A stretch of 64,000 bases of DNA from Diphasiastrum complanatum (GCA_029204225.1 CM055092.1:15090059-15154058), one strand, 5' to 3'. Shown: positions 12,400 through 25,298, numbered from the stretch's first letter. A program made the numbers and translations. Notes: generated from the letters alone by a model not told the origin.

Positions 12400-13075
12400 T
12401 TTGATTGATTCTAGAAACTCACAAAGGTCTCTCTTGTAGTAATTCTCTCAAATTTGGTTTCTAGCCCACTCAGAGGACTTCTAAGGTTGCCATGTTGCAA
12501 TGATCTGATCTTCTCTTTGAACCTGTTCCAATGCACTAAGCACTCCCTTGAAAATCAAAAAATGAAACTCAAGAAGAAATCAGAAAGATATGGAAACAAT
12601 CTAGCCTCTCCTTTTTCTCTTTCTAGCAAATCCTAGGACATAGAATGTTAATTTCTTGATCACAATAGACCTAAAAACAATATAAAGAACATTTGCCAAC
12701 ACCTAAGATTGAAACACATTCTTGAAAAAGTCCAGCAACTTAAAATCAAGAGATCCTACCAAATTTAGGGCTACTCAAAAAATGCAAAACATTGAATCGA
12801 ACATATGCAAAAGCTAGAATCTAGATATCTCATCTAATAGAATGTAGCATCCACAACCATAAGCAATTTTTGTCTCCACAATACAATAAGTGGTTTAAAA
12901 AAGTGGTCACCTACAAGTGATTTGACCTAAAATGATTTTAAGATCTCAAAGATCCAAATTCTATACTTGAAACTACAAGATTTGAGCTAGAAACGCTCCA
13001 AATCCACATAGAATTTATGGTGCCCTCAAATCAACCTCTATATTTAAAAAATTCACCAAATTTTGCCTACAAATT
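12400..13075 (-). other. Leader of the minus-strand copia remnant
   Basis: It is non-coding, AT-rich sequence between the primer-binding site and gag. No host gene is seen. Confidence 0.45.
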
Positions 13076-13087
13076 GCTCTGATACCA
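13076..13087 (-). other. Primer-binding site
   Basis: The minus strand reads TGGTATCAGAGC, the complement of the initiator Met-tRNA end, directly after the LTR end TTTTTCACA. Confidence 0.85.
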
Positions 13088-13671
13088 TGTGAAAAATCAG
13101 GGATCAAAACACATTTAGTTCATCAATGATCTTTAGCCAAATTTGGTTTGCACATCTAGAAATAGCTAGAAGATAGAAATCACTACTTTATTCATGCTAG
13201 AACTTAGAAATGCACAAAGATCTGATCATAACCACTTACATATGATTTAGTACTATCCCTATCCATACAGAGACAGTACATTACTGTACTTCACACATGT
13301 GAAATCAAGATCAACCATAAAATCGATATTGTGCACATAGAATACCAAGATATAAAGACAAATACACGTGAGATGGACATAGAAACTCAAGAGATGAATT
13401 CTCCACATCAAAAGATAATACAATGATATGTTCTCCACGTAGATACTGCTATTTATAGCTACCAAAATGTCATTTGTCCACTTGCCCTAAATGGTAATTT
13501 TTTGGTATCTCACCAATGACCTAGAAATTCTAGTCTAGATGCAATGGATCAAACTTAGCCAATTAGAATGGGTCCAAACTCATCCTCATCCACTTATCTA
13601 CTTGCCAAATATAGTACAAACACTATTTAGGCCTTTATTGACAAATATAAAACTATCTCTAAGTTGAGATT
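13088..13671 (-). repeat. 5' LTR (TGTGAAAAAT family), minus strand, truncated
   Basis: Its inner border TGTGAAAAAT abuts the primer-binding site. The sequence is clearly the reverse complement of 13984-14632 along almost its whole length and includes the same TATA element (13450-13457). The similarity stops near 13671, so roughly the first 40-55 bp of U3 are missing. Confidence 0.8.
13450..13457 (-). promoter_or_regulatory. TATA element of the minus-strand LTR
   Basis: The minus strand reads GCTATAAATAGC around this site. The same palindromic context occurs in the inverted partner LTR at 14267-14274, supporting a conserved LTR promoter. Confidence 0.5.
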
Positions 13672-13983
13672 TATATGCTATAGATCGTGGGTGAGTTGAT
13701 CATCACAATGTTGGATCTAGTTTGCATTTGCTTTGGTTTGGATGCTATGATGGATGTGTTGGTGAGACAGGCTCCTAGGTGAGAGGCCTATGTACTGGTC
13801 AAATCATAGTTGGCAACATCAAGCATGAGCAGTTGAGCCTACATGGGGGATCGACTTTCAAGAATGTAAGAAACCGTGAAGCATCCAATGTGGACAATAT
13901 TCTCTATATCAATTATGAAAGTTACAATAAATAGAAACGAGGTCTATACTTAGGATCTATGCTAAAATTAGTTGAAGAGGGAG
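13672..13983 (+). other. 3' internal end of a plus-strand copia element
   Basis: No coding domain is visible, but the stretch ends in the purine tract GAAGAGGGAG (13974-13983) immediately before an LTR that starts TGTGAAAAAT. It is therefore the remnant just upstream of a 3' LTR. Confidence 0.55.
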
Positions 13984-14632
13984 TGTGAAAAATTGTCATC
14001 TAGTTTGATTGTTTATTTAGCAATTTTGAGACCAAGATGAAATCTCAACTTAGAGATAGGTTCATATTCTTCAATAAAGGCCTAAATAGTGTTTGTACTA
14101 TTTTTGACAAGTAGATAAGTGGATGAGGTCAGATTTGGACCCATTCTAATTGGCTAAATTTCATACATTGCATCTAGACTAGAATTTCTAGGTTATATGA
14201 TGAAGTACAAAGAAGTTACCATTTAGGGAAATTTAAGGGCAAGTGGCCAAATGAAATTTTGGAAGCTATAAATAGCTGAAACTGCATGTAGAAATAAGGA
14301 CCAAATTCTCTTTCTTTGTGGAGAATTCATCTCTTGTATTTTTATGTCCATGTATATTTCTCATGATATCTTGATTTCTAGTGTGTAGAATGTCAATTTT
14401 GTGATTGATGTTGTTTCCACACGTGTGAATGATAGTAGGCTACTGTTGTTGTATGGAAAGGGACAATATCTTATTGTACTTTTATGCTTATGATCTGATC
14501 TTAGTGATTAATGCAATTCTAGCATGCTAAAATTGATGATTTCTATCTTGTAGCTAAAACTAGATGTGCATCTAAATTTGGTCAAGATCTTGTTGATCCA
14601 TTAAGTATGTTTTTTATCTCTATGTTTTCACA
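13984..14632 (+). repeat. 3' LTR (TGTGAAAAAT family), plus strand
   Basis: It starts TGTGAAAAAT after a polypurine tract and ends ...TTTTCACA. It is an inverted copy of 13088-13671, related throughout but visibly diverged. A 72-bp piece of the end of a similar LTR recurs at 19519-19590. Confidence 0.8.
14267..14274 (+). promoter_or_regulatory. TATA element of the plus-strand LTR
   Basis: TATAAATA lies in the context GCTATAAATAGC, matching the inverted LTR partner at 13450-13457. Confidence 0.5.
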
Positions 14633-14855
14633 ATACGTGCCACGTGGAGACAAGGGATTGGATTTGAAATATCTAGTGGATAAGACTCCACTATCAAATT
14701 TGTTGAAGTCGTTATTTGGAACCCTCGAATAATCATCTTAGGTTGACACTATGTCGACAATATGTATTCATGTAGACGGTCTCAAATCCTTTGACATCGT
14801 CTCGACGATGCGAGTAAAACTGTAGAGTAGTTCCACAAAGGAATGAAATTTAACA
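14633..14855 (-). repeat. 3' LTR fragment of another copia element
   Basis: On the minus strand it starts TGTTAAATTTC right after the purine tract AAGGGAGAG (14856-14866). It is cut at 14632 by the neighbouring LTR. Confidence 0.55.
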
Positions 14856-15465
14856 CTCTCCCTTAATGTGAAATAAAAAATTGAGATATTAAGTTGAACA
14901 TCCTGCTAAACTTATAATGATTGTTGAACGATAATGCTTTAGTAAATATATCCGCTATCATGAACTTTGTTCTAAAAAAGATTACAATGATCTCTCTTTC
15001 GAGTACTTTGTCTATGAAGAAATGATATTTTATCTCAATGTGCTTGCTCTAGGAATGATACATGGGACTAACAGATAAAGCAATTGTACTATGATTGTCC
15101 CAAAAGACAAAAGTTGCTTGTAACTTACTAAGATTGATGTCCGACAATAGACGCTTTTTTAACTAGATAGCCTCTTTTGCAACATGTGCAAAGACAATGC
15201 ATTTGGCCTCTATGGAAGATAATGCAATCAAATTTTGCTTCTTGTAAACCTTAAAGAAGACATGGTCATTCGAATTATCATTTGAATTTCCACCATAACA
15301 AATGCAATAATTCTATGTTGACTATAAATATCAAAGAACTCTAAGTAGAGCTTTCTAATGAATGAAACCTAGATTTGACATATATCGGCTTAGTGTAGTA
15401 ACTGAATAAGCAATGTTAGGTCTAGTACATATCATGGCATACATAAGAGAACCAAGCTTAGTGCC
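14856..15465 (-). pseudogene. Copia RT end and RNase H remnant
   Basis: Minus-strand translation shows GSLMYAMICTRPNIAY (about 15460-15410), then RNase H blocks SSIEAK, the S-K-H-I-E-I-K-Y-H region, and a final MIADIFTKALSFNNHYKF shortly before the polypurine tract. Stops and small indels interrupt the frame. Confidence 0.75.
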
Positions 15466-17940
15466 TTAGTAAAAACATCACCTGTCATGTCTTGCGTTCG
15501 ACATTACTACAAGTTTACCTCATACAAACCAAGACTAGGCTAACTTATACAAACATCTTTGGACATAAGGTTAAGATTAAAGCTTTATTCCTATGATCCA
15601 ATCCATAACAAAATGGTACTTGGCAACAATCAATGAACCTTAATTTAATCTTTACCACTACTTCCCATCTTTATGAATATCACACAGCTCAATATACCCC
15701 AAACTCCTCTAGTTCTAGATTATTCAAAATATCACTTAGAGAGTTCCTCTATTTCAACTGGATAGTTCTACCTTGATTTTTTTTTCAAAAATCTATGCAA
15801 CTAACTGATTCATCAAAAGTCTTATTCCTATCTTTTCTTCTTCCCCTTTTAAGAGAAATTCCATAATTTTAATTAAAAAGGAGACAACGTATAAGATATC
15901 AAAGATTTAAAAAAGTCAGTAATTAGTATTTAATACTATTACACACCGAACTTTTTCCTCAAAATCATAGAACATCTTATCCCGAGTGATAGAAATATTA
16001 CATCTCGATAATCAACTATCAAATAGAGATACACATTTGGGTTCAGGAAGTCTAAACTCCACTGAATCAATTGAAAACATCAATAGATTCTGAGCCATAT
16101 TCACAAATCATATATGGAAGTATAATTTCATATAGCTTAATCAGTCATTCAGAACCAAGTTCTACACTGGAAGGTTTTATATGAACATCTCAATCCAATT
16201 GTCTCATATTTAAGGAATTTCTAAAAAGTAGAGGTTTAACATAATAGAAAAATAGATTTCAGGGCTTTCAAATTTTGTAAATATTGAGATACCATTTGGG
16301 ATCGATCTATATCTCATAATTTTCCAAAATACCCAAAACAAAAACCAATGGATTTCGCTGTTAGTATGGCCATTACAATAATTACTAACCACCAGTCGAC
16401 AGATCATTCTCACCTAAGAAATCCCCTTTGGAATCACTGGTGTCCCATACCACCAATTTTTCTTCCAATAATCCTCTGCATCTAGATCTGTTTTGTCCAA
16501 AAAGTCAAAAAGACTAATTGGCTATCCTATATCCAGATAAGAATGACATATAACCATTGAAATCCCTCTAACCATTGAAATTCAACCATACATCTAACCA
16601 TTGAAATCCCTCATGCTCCTTAAGTCTTACACAAAGAATTCCACTCCACATTGTACCCCATCATGGATGAGATAAAATGTATCATCCAAGTACAATTGAA
16701 ATGTCGTAAGTATTCACTTATCCAAAAGGAACATGGATATCAACAAAACCTAATACCATATTGTCCTAGATATCCAATATCTATTTCAGAATCAGTAAAA
16801 AAGAACTTAATTCTTTTATAGGTTTGAATTTCTCTTGGTGGTCTCAGTCATTATAAAAGAACACTCTATAAACACAAATAGAATCCAGATTACTAGATTC
16901 CTATATGGAACACCTTTCATCTACCATCACTTGCAAGATCCATATCCAATTGCAAAATAGAGATGGTTCCATAAATGGATTATCTAACTTGCCACTCGCT
17001 TTTTTCTTAGAATCTTCGATTTCTCAAAATTCTAATTAACACTGGGAAAAAGGAATCCAAATTCCGAGAGGCAATCTTCTTAATTGATTCCCAAATGTTA
17101 TTCTCATTTGCTATCAGTTATACTTCAGGAATTGAAAGTAGATTAACAAAACTGATCGACTGAGTCAACCAATCAACTACCCCTCAGACTTCATTTCTTT
17201 CCTCCCCTCCAAATATGGTTCAGGCTAAAAGCCCCAAATTTGACTCGGAAGAAGTTCAATTTGGTATCAGTAATACATGACTACAAATCAAGACAAATTT
17301 GACTATTCATTCATTAAGTGCCACACTTAATTACTGGAAAATCCCCTTATGGATCAGCATAGAAACTGTTCCAATAAGATTTACGTTATTCTTGGTCTTT
17401 ACTGATTCCAAAAAACAAGAAATGCTCCATATTAGTTGACAGATTCCCAAAAATCTTCAACTAAAAGTGAAAGGAACTGTCACCTTAAGAACTGACTGAT
17501 TTCAACTCAGTAAGATCATTCACTTTACAAGCAATTTTTTTTTGATTAATAATTAACAAATTTGAACAAATCCAAAACATCCATGGTTACTTCAAGTTTT
17601 ACGTAAACTGGGATTTTCAAATTCCATTCGATATGGACCTAAAATGTGAAAACTGATCTAAAGCATCGACTTAGCAGTTTCATAGTTATCATCACATTTC
17701 AAAAGGATTTTGAAACATCCGGCATGCATAAGACATGACATGTAGTGATTTCTATTCTTTATGTAAATTGCCTAGAAATTGAAAAATCAACTTTTTGAAC
17801 TAGAATTGTTAAAACTAGCTTCATGCATGAAATTTTCTTTGATCAATCTACTGAACACCCATATACCATGCATCCAAACATGCATACAAGTCTATCCATA
17901 CATTTTCATCAACTGGAAAAGCACTACACTAAGTTACACT
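15466..17940. other. AT-rich stretch, no gene seen
   Basis: I find no protein domain, RNA gene, LTR pair or terminal repeat. Short open frames look random. Confidence 0.5.
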
Positions 17941-19490
17941 ACTTCCTTCGTAGCTTGAGAGGCTGCGATATACTCTGATTCAGTAGATGATAGATCTATC
18001 GAAGTTTGCTTGCAATTGTTCTATGAAAGAGGACCGTTGTTGAGGAAGAATGTAAATCTAGATGTGGATTTATGAGTGTCTACATCTCTTGTCCAACTTG
18101 CATCTGACCTTTGAGAATATTGAATTTGTTCAAACGCATAGGTCCATAGTAGCTCAAATATATCTCATGAACAGTGAAAAATGTAAAAGATTTCCATCTA
18201 GGATCTTGACTTTTGGGGTATTAGGCCTCATAAATTTCCATGTACACTTGTAAATATGCTAGTGGTTAAATTTGGAGCAAATTATGATCTAAATTAGCTC
18301 GACTTATTGCAAGTTGCTAACAATTGGCATGATGGTAGCGAGAGGTTTATTCACCTCATAATGTTATTTGACCATGTGGACCAATAGGAGCAATAGGTGT
18401 ATCAAAATGGTCCAATCATTGTAAGAGGTGATTTGAGAGGTTAGATCATTGAGAGCTTGCATTTGACACTTAGTTTTTTGGTGAGAGTTAGAGAGTAGCT
18501 CCAACATAGAATCATTTCTACATTCTCTCTCTACCCGAGAGCATTTACTATGTATTCTCTCTCTACCTGTGAGCAACCAAGTTTTATACTTAGTTTTTTT
18601 CATCTCACATCATTATGGATGTCTCCACAAATTAACTCTGATGAGAGCCTTCCAATGTGTAATTCCAAGATTAGCCATAAACTGATTTAAGAAATTGATA
18701 GCAAAAGCTATGCCTAGTTTGGTACATATCATTGCATACATAAGAGAACCTATCATCAAATGGTAAAGATACTCACGCATCTGGTCCTTCTCCTCTATCG
18801 TTTGAGGACACTGGTCCTTCGACAACTTGAGTTTTGGCTCCATTGGTGAGTGAGCTAACTTGCAATTCATCAAATTATATCTGATCAACATGCTGTGAAT
18901 GTATCTTTGCTGAGTAATGTAGATCAACATATGCTTTCCATCTCTTTGTATTTGAATACCTAGACAATATTGAGCTTCACCCAGATCCGTCATGTTGAAT
19001 TATAAAAATAGCATTCGTTTCTCATCTTTTATTAGTTTGACACTGTTATTGAAGAGAAGTGTGTAGTTCACATACAAAGAGATAATAATAAAAGAATGCT
19101 GCATTGACTTGAAGTAGATGTTCGAGTCTGAAGTGTTTCGTTCATAGCCATGATTGATAAGAAAAATGTTCATCCTCTAGCAGATTGCTTCAAGCCGTAA
19201 AGTGCTTCATGGAGTTTACATACATGATCATTTTTGCCTTCGATAATGTAACCTTAAGACTGTATCATGTAGATATATTCCTTGATTTTCCATTCCAATA
19301 AGCTAATTGTACATCCATGTGATGTATCTCCAAATCGGCAACAATAGTATATGATAGTAGAAGTCTAAGTGAAAAATGTTGGACTACCAGACTAAAGGTC
19401 TCAATATAGTCGACATTCTATATCTACGAATATCCTCTTGTGACAAGTTGAGCTTTTTTTTAATCAAGGCTTCCATCCGCCTACCATGTT
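17941..19490 (-). pseudogene. Copia-1-like RT and RNase H remnant, interrupted by an insert
   Basis: 18993-18633 reads MTDLGEAQYCLGIQIQRD and on through LAHSPMEPKLKLSKDQCPQT to MANLGITHWKALIRV, closely similar to Copia-1 RT at 6370-6000. 18167-17941 is the matching RNase H. Between them, 18168-18632 is foreign DNA. RT extends upstream to about 19490 with many stops. The fragment has no LTR borders of its own. Confidence 0.82.
18168..18632. mobile_element. Unclassified 465-bp insertion in the copia remnant
   Basis: Comparison with Copia-1 (near 5995-6015) shows the RT/RNase H coding sequence continuous there but split here after ...atctcatg, resuming at ...tgatgagag. The insert has no obvious coding capacity and no terminal inverted repeat that I can see, so its class is unknown. 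Confidence 0.5.
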
Positions 19491-19518
19491 AGATGCATGA
19501 TTTTCCACATTGTTCATG

Positions 19519-19590
19519 AACTAGATGTGCAACTAAATATACCTCTAAATCTAATTGATCCATTAAGCATGCTTGGATCTAATTTTTTCA
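19519..19590 (+). repeat. Short LTR-end fragment (TTTTCACA family)
   Basis: Sequence from AACTAGATGTGCA to the terminal TTTTTCACA resembles the end of the LTR at 14560-14632. Some similarity may continue outside it. Confidence 0.5.
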
Positions 19591-19599
19591 CAAAAGCCA

Positions 19600-20276
19600 C
19601 CACCACACTTTTGATTCATAAGTATCTTGTAGTTAAGTGGATGAGTCAACTACAAAATATAGAAGTGGATCATGAAGTATCTATTTCTATCACAACCAAA
19701 AGGATATACAAAACAAACTTAGATTAGAATATGGAGTAATCAAGATCTCTTAATCATATAGAAAGAGACAATTATGAAGAGAGAGAATATTTTCCTTGGG
19801 CTATAATCCAAGAAAAATCTATAGTACAAAAAATTGGATTTGTTGAATAATTGACCAAGAGTTCATTGTACCAATTTAAAAAAATGCAACAATTCAGAAT
19901 TCATATGCAACTTCCAAGCTAATTAGCTCTGAAATTTAAAATTTACAAATCAACATATGTTATTGATACAGACTTATATTTAAAAAGTTAAAGTGTTTAT
20001 ATTTTGATTGATACAAGATATCTTGCTCTTTGAATCTTTACACGAATTGGGAGGGTTATTATTTGAAGTACTATATGGTTGTTGAAGTTTTGATTGTAGT
20101 TAGATCTAAACATCCAGTAACATAATCTAGATGGCTTATGATATACATGATTTTGAATATTTGTTGGACAAAACCTTACTAGAACTCCATTACCTTTATG
20201 TCAAAAACAAATTATGGTCACTTGCAAAGTCTTTTCCAGAATGTCATATCTCGAAAAATGATGATCCATTTTAAAA
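19600..20276. other. No gene seen
   Basis: This is AT-rich sequence without recognisable coding or repeat structure. Confidence 0.45.
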
Positions 20277-20683
20277 TGTCCCCCAAGACTCCCAATCCAG
20301 GTAGAGCTCCAAGGACGCTGAAGGGAAGTGCAGTAGACCAATCCAACCTATCAATTCCTAGATCTCTGCTGATCTAGCCCCTGAGCACTAGGGAATTAAG
20401 CAAATCACAACAAGATAACGCTTACCAATCCGACAACATAACGACCGTAGATTCTCAATGATCCTCATGGACACAGATGAGGGTATTTATAGAGCATAGG
20501 GCCTACCCCACCTGCCCGTGCAACGAATCCACATGTAAGCATAATATCAATCCATGCCAAACTCCCATATATGTCCACTGCATGTAGGTACACCTAACCC
20601 ATTGTAGCTAAGGCCCATGCAATAACAGAGTGCATGTCCAAGGCCCCCCCCTAATGGTCCAAACCCCCATTAGGGGCACGACA
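20277..20683 (-). repeat. Candidate solo LTR
   Basis: The minus strand would run TGTCGTGCCCC ... CTTGGGGGACA, with TGTC/GACA ends. It is more GC-rich than its surroundings and has a strong TATA box (TATAAATACCC). A small hairpin (CCCCTAATG paired with CATTAGGGG) lies near the 5' end. No target duplication and no second copy are visible, so the call rests on the ends and the promoter alone. Confidence 0.4.
20484..20491 (-). promoter_or_regulatory. TATA box in the candidate solo LTR
   Basis: The minus strand reads CTCTATAAATACCC, a textbook plant TATA context. Confidence 0.45.
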
Positions 20684-21227
20684 CATTTTGCAAATTTTAT
20701 CATCAAATGATATGTGACAATGAGCTGTTTAACTTCTGAATTAGGCCACATAGAATGCGGTTTATTGGAGGGTACCTCAGAGCTATTTATGAAAAATCGC
20801 ATGAGCATACAATGAATTGTACCTTGGAGTGCACATATTTTTATCAACATCATCACATCGATGTAGTCTTCAAATTGTTGTGGTAGTTTGAATCAATAGA
20901 CATGATAAAATTATTTTGGTGAATGAATTTGATTTTCTTTGTCACCATCTCTATTTGAGGTTGGGCAAAGGACGATATGTCTTGTTAGTCAAACACAAAC
21001 CTTAAGCAAATGCAACTTGAAGCAATTTTCAGATTTACAAAGGAAACATTCAACCATCATAGTTGGGAGCCACATACAGAAAAATAAAATTCAACAATCA
21101 TAAAAAATAGTCGCTCAAGCCTCCCACCACAAGCTACCTTCAACTGACCTCTATTACTTCGAATGACTTCAAAGATTTTCAATCTGATACGAAGTTGCAA
21201 TCTTTGAATTTGTTAACTTGCACAAAA

Positions 21228-21228
<1 letters not shown>
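20684..21228. other. No gene seen
   Basis: No domain or repeat border was recognised. Confidence 0.45.
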
Positions 21229-21301
<73 letters not shown>

Positions 21302-21307
21302 GGGGGG
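21229..21307. repeat. Compound microsatellite (TG)n(GA)n(G)n
   Basis: TG repeats run to about 21247, GA repeats to about 21290, then a run of about 18 G. Open frames through it on both strands are artefacts. Confidence 0.97.
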
Positions 21308-23508
21308 TACTCCATAGAAAATCAAAACCTTGATTCTGGATTTCAGTATATGCATCCTAGAATCACTCATATTGTGCCAAGCATAAACTATTTCAATTTT
21401 TTAGATACTTTCAGCCAAAGTCATCAATTGAAAAAGTAAACATCAAATATTGCATCCATCATGTTTAGTGTAAGCAGTGCAATTATGTTCCTAGTCTATA
21501 GAATAGACTTGAATTGCAAGCTTCAACAATTTCTCAAGAACCTTACTTGATTCCACATGGGTACTGTCATCATCAACATAACATTCTGTCATGCTAGCGC
21601 GTGTAAAATGAAATGTAGATAATTTTTTGAAGAAAAAAGAAAGCAATAATCTGCAACAAGTAATAAGTCATGAAGGTAGTGAAGCTTCATGAATTACCAA
21701 GGTCATCACCAAAAGGACTAACAATACGCTTCTTTGACTTTGCTGATTAAACATAAGATTTTGTAGCCACTTGAATTACGGACTTCAAATAGTCCAATGA
21801 GATATTCAATTGACAACCAAACAACTTTTAGATTTCCTTCACAAAAGTAGCTTAAACGAAAACCTGCACAGCTACCATAATTGTGCATTTCATCTTTAAG
21901 AAAAGGCAAAAAGCACGGAAGTAGAGTAGTGTGCAAGCAATGAAAGGAAAGAAAATTGTTAAAAGAATGCAAACAAAAGAGAAGAGCTTGAATGTTTATT
22001 GAATTTGACAATGACATAGCATTTCACTCGTGTTAAGTCACGGACCAGTTCCTTACAACTCTTTTTTTACATCGTGTCACCTTGGGGAAAGAGGGCTCAA
22101 AGACATCTAATGTACATACAGCTATATCTACAAAATTGTGGCTAAATGATTCTATAGAAATAGCAAAGGTCCAAATAATAAGATAATAAGAATGTTTAGA
22201 CAACTAGTGCCTGTCTTCCTTTTTGACTTGTAACCGGTACTAAGCTTGCACTATGATCCTGCAATGCTCCCAATGTCAACAAAATATCATGAATCTAGTT
22301 AGAAATACTTAAATGAAGTTAAACACATCACAGTTAAGTGTTACCATGAAAAGTTTGTCATATAAAATATAGCTTTGAGTGTAATAGGGCTGTACACAAA
22401 CATCATGGGAGTTGAAGCATTTTGTTGCTTCAGGTTTATCATAACTTCTAGACTCCACTGCTTACTCACTCTCAAATCGAGTGACTATGTTCAAATCCTA
22501 CTTGATTTGCTAAATGCATTCCAATATTTGGGTGAATTTCACTTCTAAAAGGATACCATTGAAAGGCAAGCAAGGCTTTCTGATAACCAAAGATGTTGGC
22601 AGAATTGAAATTTTACTCGCAGATAGTTGAGATTCATATTGTTGTAGCTACTTGTGCTCTCACAATTGCACAAACAGACTCCTTTCCCCTGTATGAGGTT
22701 TGACATTGGATTCTTATTTACGTGCATGTAAGCATATTGAAGGCATCTCTACTTATTAGAAGTTGAACAAATCTTGCAGTTTCCTTGAACCCAATCTGAT
22801 GTAGATTTTGCCAACTTGCAATACATTTTGAAGTTTTCTGTTGAAAAGGATATAATGGTATACAACGCTGGGGGGAACTGGAAGCAAGGAAGAGTCGAGC
22901 AAGTGAAGCAACAGCAGGAAAGAGGAAGAGACAAGTGGGTAGGAAGGCCAGGGTAGTGAGAGAAGGTAACGAAAAGGGGGATAGGCATAAGAGTTGGGTA
23001 GGACGACGGGCAGTGCCAGGAGGTAAAAGCACTATCTTGAAAGCCACATTCCAAATGCAGGAGATCTGTCATTCTCAAGAGGTTCTAAATATGCAGCTAC
23101 GGTATTCTAATGTCAATAACTGAAGGTGAAACCACTTTTGAGATTCCCGTATCTCTAGCATACATTTAGCTCTTTCTCACAAGTCAATGCTGAGAAAACA
23201 CTCATTAGACCCTTTTACTCTGCCTGAAATCAGCTGTTAAATTTGCCTACAAACTCCTTTCTTTATCTGTGTAATAACCTTTTGTAGATACAGGAAAAGT
23301 TAACTGTCATGCCAAATAAAGGCTACTGAAGCCTTGATGCTATCTTCAAGTCTGATAATATCTGGGCCAAAAATCTCCCACATTTTAAGAACTGCAGGGA
23401 TGTGTTATAAGTTTTGAGGATGTGAACATAAACTAGTGTTTAAAGCTTATAGAGAAGTGTATGATTTGGGAATAAGCTTGACTGTTCCCTCACAAATGTA
23501 TATGCAAA
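21308..23508. other. Sequence downstream of PDS, no gene seen
   Basis: No coding domain is recognisable. If the last PDS exon call is right, the first few hundred bases below 23509 would be its 3' UTR. Otherwise a further PDS terminal exon could hide here or further left. I looked for the expected D-Y-E-L-L codons and did not find them. Confidence 0.4.
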
Positions 23509-23523
23509 TTATTTACGATAGTC
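23509..23523 (-). CDS. PDS: Possible terminal PDS exon (coding part, 4 codons plus stop)
   Basis: The preceding exon ends after ...S-I-V-Q in phase 0. On the minus strand an acceptor-like CTATTGATAG at 23524-23533 is followed by GAC TAT CGT AAA TAA. The D-Y pair is what follows I-V-Q in plant PDS proteins, but the usual ten to twenty further residues are absent. The implied intron (23524-23631) is 108 bp. Either the C-terminus is unusually short here or the true last exon lies elsewhere. Confidence 0.35.
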   Translation of the reverse strand, partial: DYRK

Positions 23524-23574
23524 CTATCAATAGAAGAACTACAAGATGCTGTTGAAACACTAGTGTGATGATTA

Positions 23575-23808
<234 letters not shown>

Positions 23809-23895
23809 TCAAAACTTAGTAAAGACATAATCCTACATACATTGTTAGTAAAGACATAATCCTACATACATTGGTTGACAGTTGTAACAATCATT

Positions 23896-24775
23896 CTTTA
23901 GAAACCCGTTCCGACCCACACCACTCGGAATGTAATGTACGTTCCATACAGTACGTTCCGGAACGTACTGGGTTGGAACGTGGTACTTACTACTAAGTAA
24001 TCATAAAAGTTTTGAATAATTATGAATCATACTAATAAGACCACTTAATGAAGTACTTTCTTTCAAATTTCATCTTAGCTGTTTCCTTTGGCTCGTTGAA
24101 AACACTTACTATACTTGCCTTGCGAAATAGCCACTTGTTAGTGCCTGCCAACAACCTATAATGGCCCACGACTTCACCATTTCACAACAGCGAGCAGGGA
24201 CCACTGATGTGCTAAGGTCACAGAATTATCACACAATTCAAATAGCGCACCACTAACATCATACAAGGCTTTTCATGCTTTCTTTCTTGCCAATCATTCA
24301 TGCACATGTCATCATAGATTCTGTAGCTGTAAGGTAGATGTGCATTGTGTGGTAAGTGCTATTCTTGAACATAATTGACCAACCTCTTTCAGTATACTAT
24401 ATCTTTTGTATTACATACTTCCGCTTCTTAGCATTCATTTTTCTCGTTCGTCACTTCAATTTCACAAGAGAATGATCATTCGTTGCATACTGCTAGCCTT
24501 CTGCATACACCAACTCTTCTCTCAGATTTATCCGCTCGAAGTTAGAGCCATGTGATTATTAATAATTCTGTTATCTTAGCACATCAGTGTTCCCTCATCA
24601 GTATGACGTGAGTGGTGCACTATTTGAATTATCAGGTAAAGCTTCATAGAAAAAAGAGAACGGATTAAATATTAAAGTGTAAAAATCCTTTGTATAAAAA
24701 ACGTATGTTTCTATTTTTTTTTTTGAGGGTCCGTTCCGGAACAGAACGTGTTCCGTTCCAGAACGGGCAACTAAG
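23896..24775. mobile_element. Short hAT-like element, GTTCCGGAAC family
   Basis: Both ends carry CCCGTTC (23905 rightward, 24767 leftward) followed by clusters of CGTTCC/GGAACG, including the self-complementary ACGTTCCGGAACGT near 23970 and TCCGTTCCGGAAC near 24730. The right end reads CTTAGTTGCCCGTTC inward, resembling the CATAGTTGC ends of the neighbours. Interior blocks at about 24200-24250 recur inverted at about 24560-24636. There is no coding capacity. No clean 8-bp duplication was seen. Confidence 0.55.
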
Positions 24776-25290
24776 GCAAGGCCATATTATATTTGCTCAT
24801 TAATGAGCTATGCTAGTTTCCTATTTCCCAATGGAATATTAATCCTAGCCCCAACTTTGTAGCTATAATATTTTGAAGTTGGCTTCTTCGCCTGCTATTT
24901 GCTACTTTAGCATTGCACCTTCATCCTTGCCATAGTTACAATAAATCACAGTTTGAAGCCTTTCAAATTGATCCTAAATTCAAATCAAAAGATAAAAGCA
25001 TTCAAACAAAATATGATTCGTTTTTGAGAATCCAGTTTTCAATTGTAAGTAGCTTGCTGAAAATTTGTGCTGCAAATTTGTGTAATTATAGGCTAAAAGC
25101 AATTTACAAGTCTTGATAGACTTAGGGTACCAGTTATAATATCACCCATATCCCATTTGCAACATCATTTATTATTAATAGTTTAATTTATATTTTTAAC
25201 ATGATCTAACACCCTGATTTCATATAACCAAAAAACATGATTTTTCAAAAGAGAAATTAACAGCTTATTTTTTTGAGAAAAAGCTGCTTG
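24776..25290. other. Intron sequence, nothing recognised
   Basis: AT-rich PDS intron sequence without domains or repeat borders. Confidence 0.45.
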
Positions 25291-25298
25291 ATTTGAAT

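Noticed and set aside
22718-23123. Three overlapping open frames near PDS as an extra exon
   Set aside because: None matches PDS or any known domain, and no splice site in the right phase was found.
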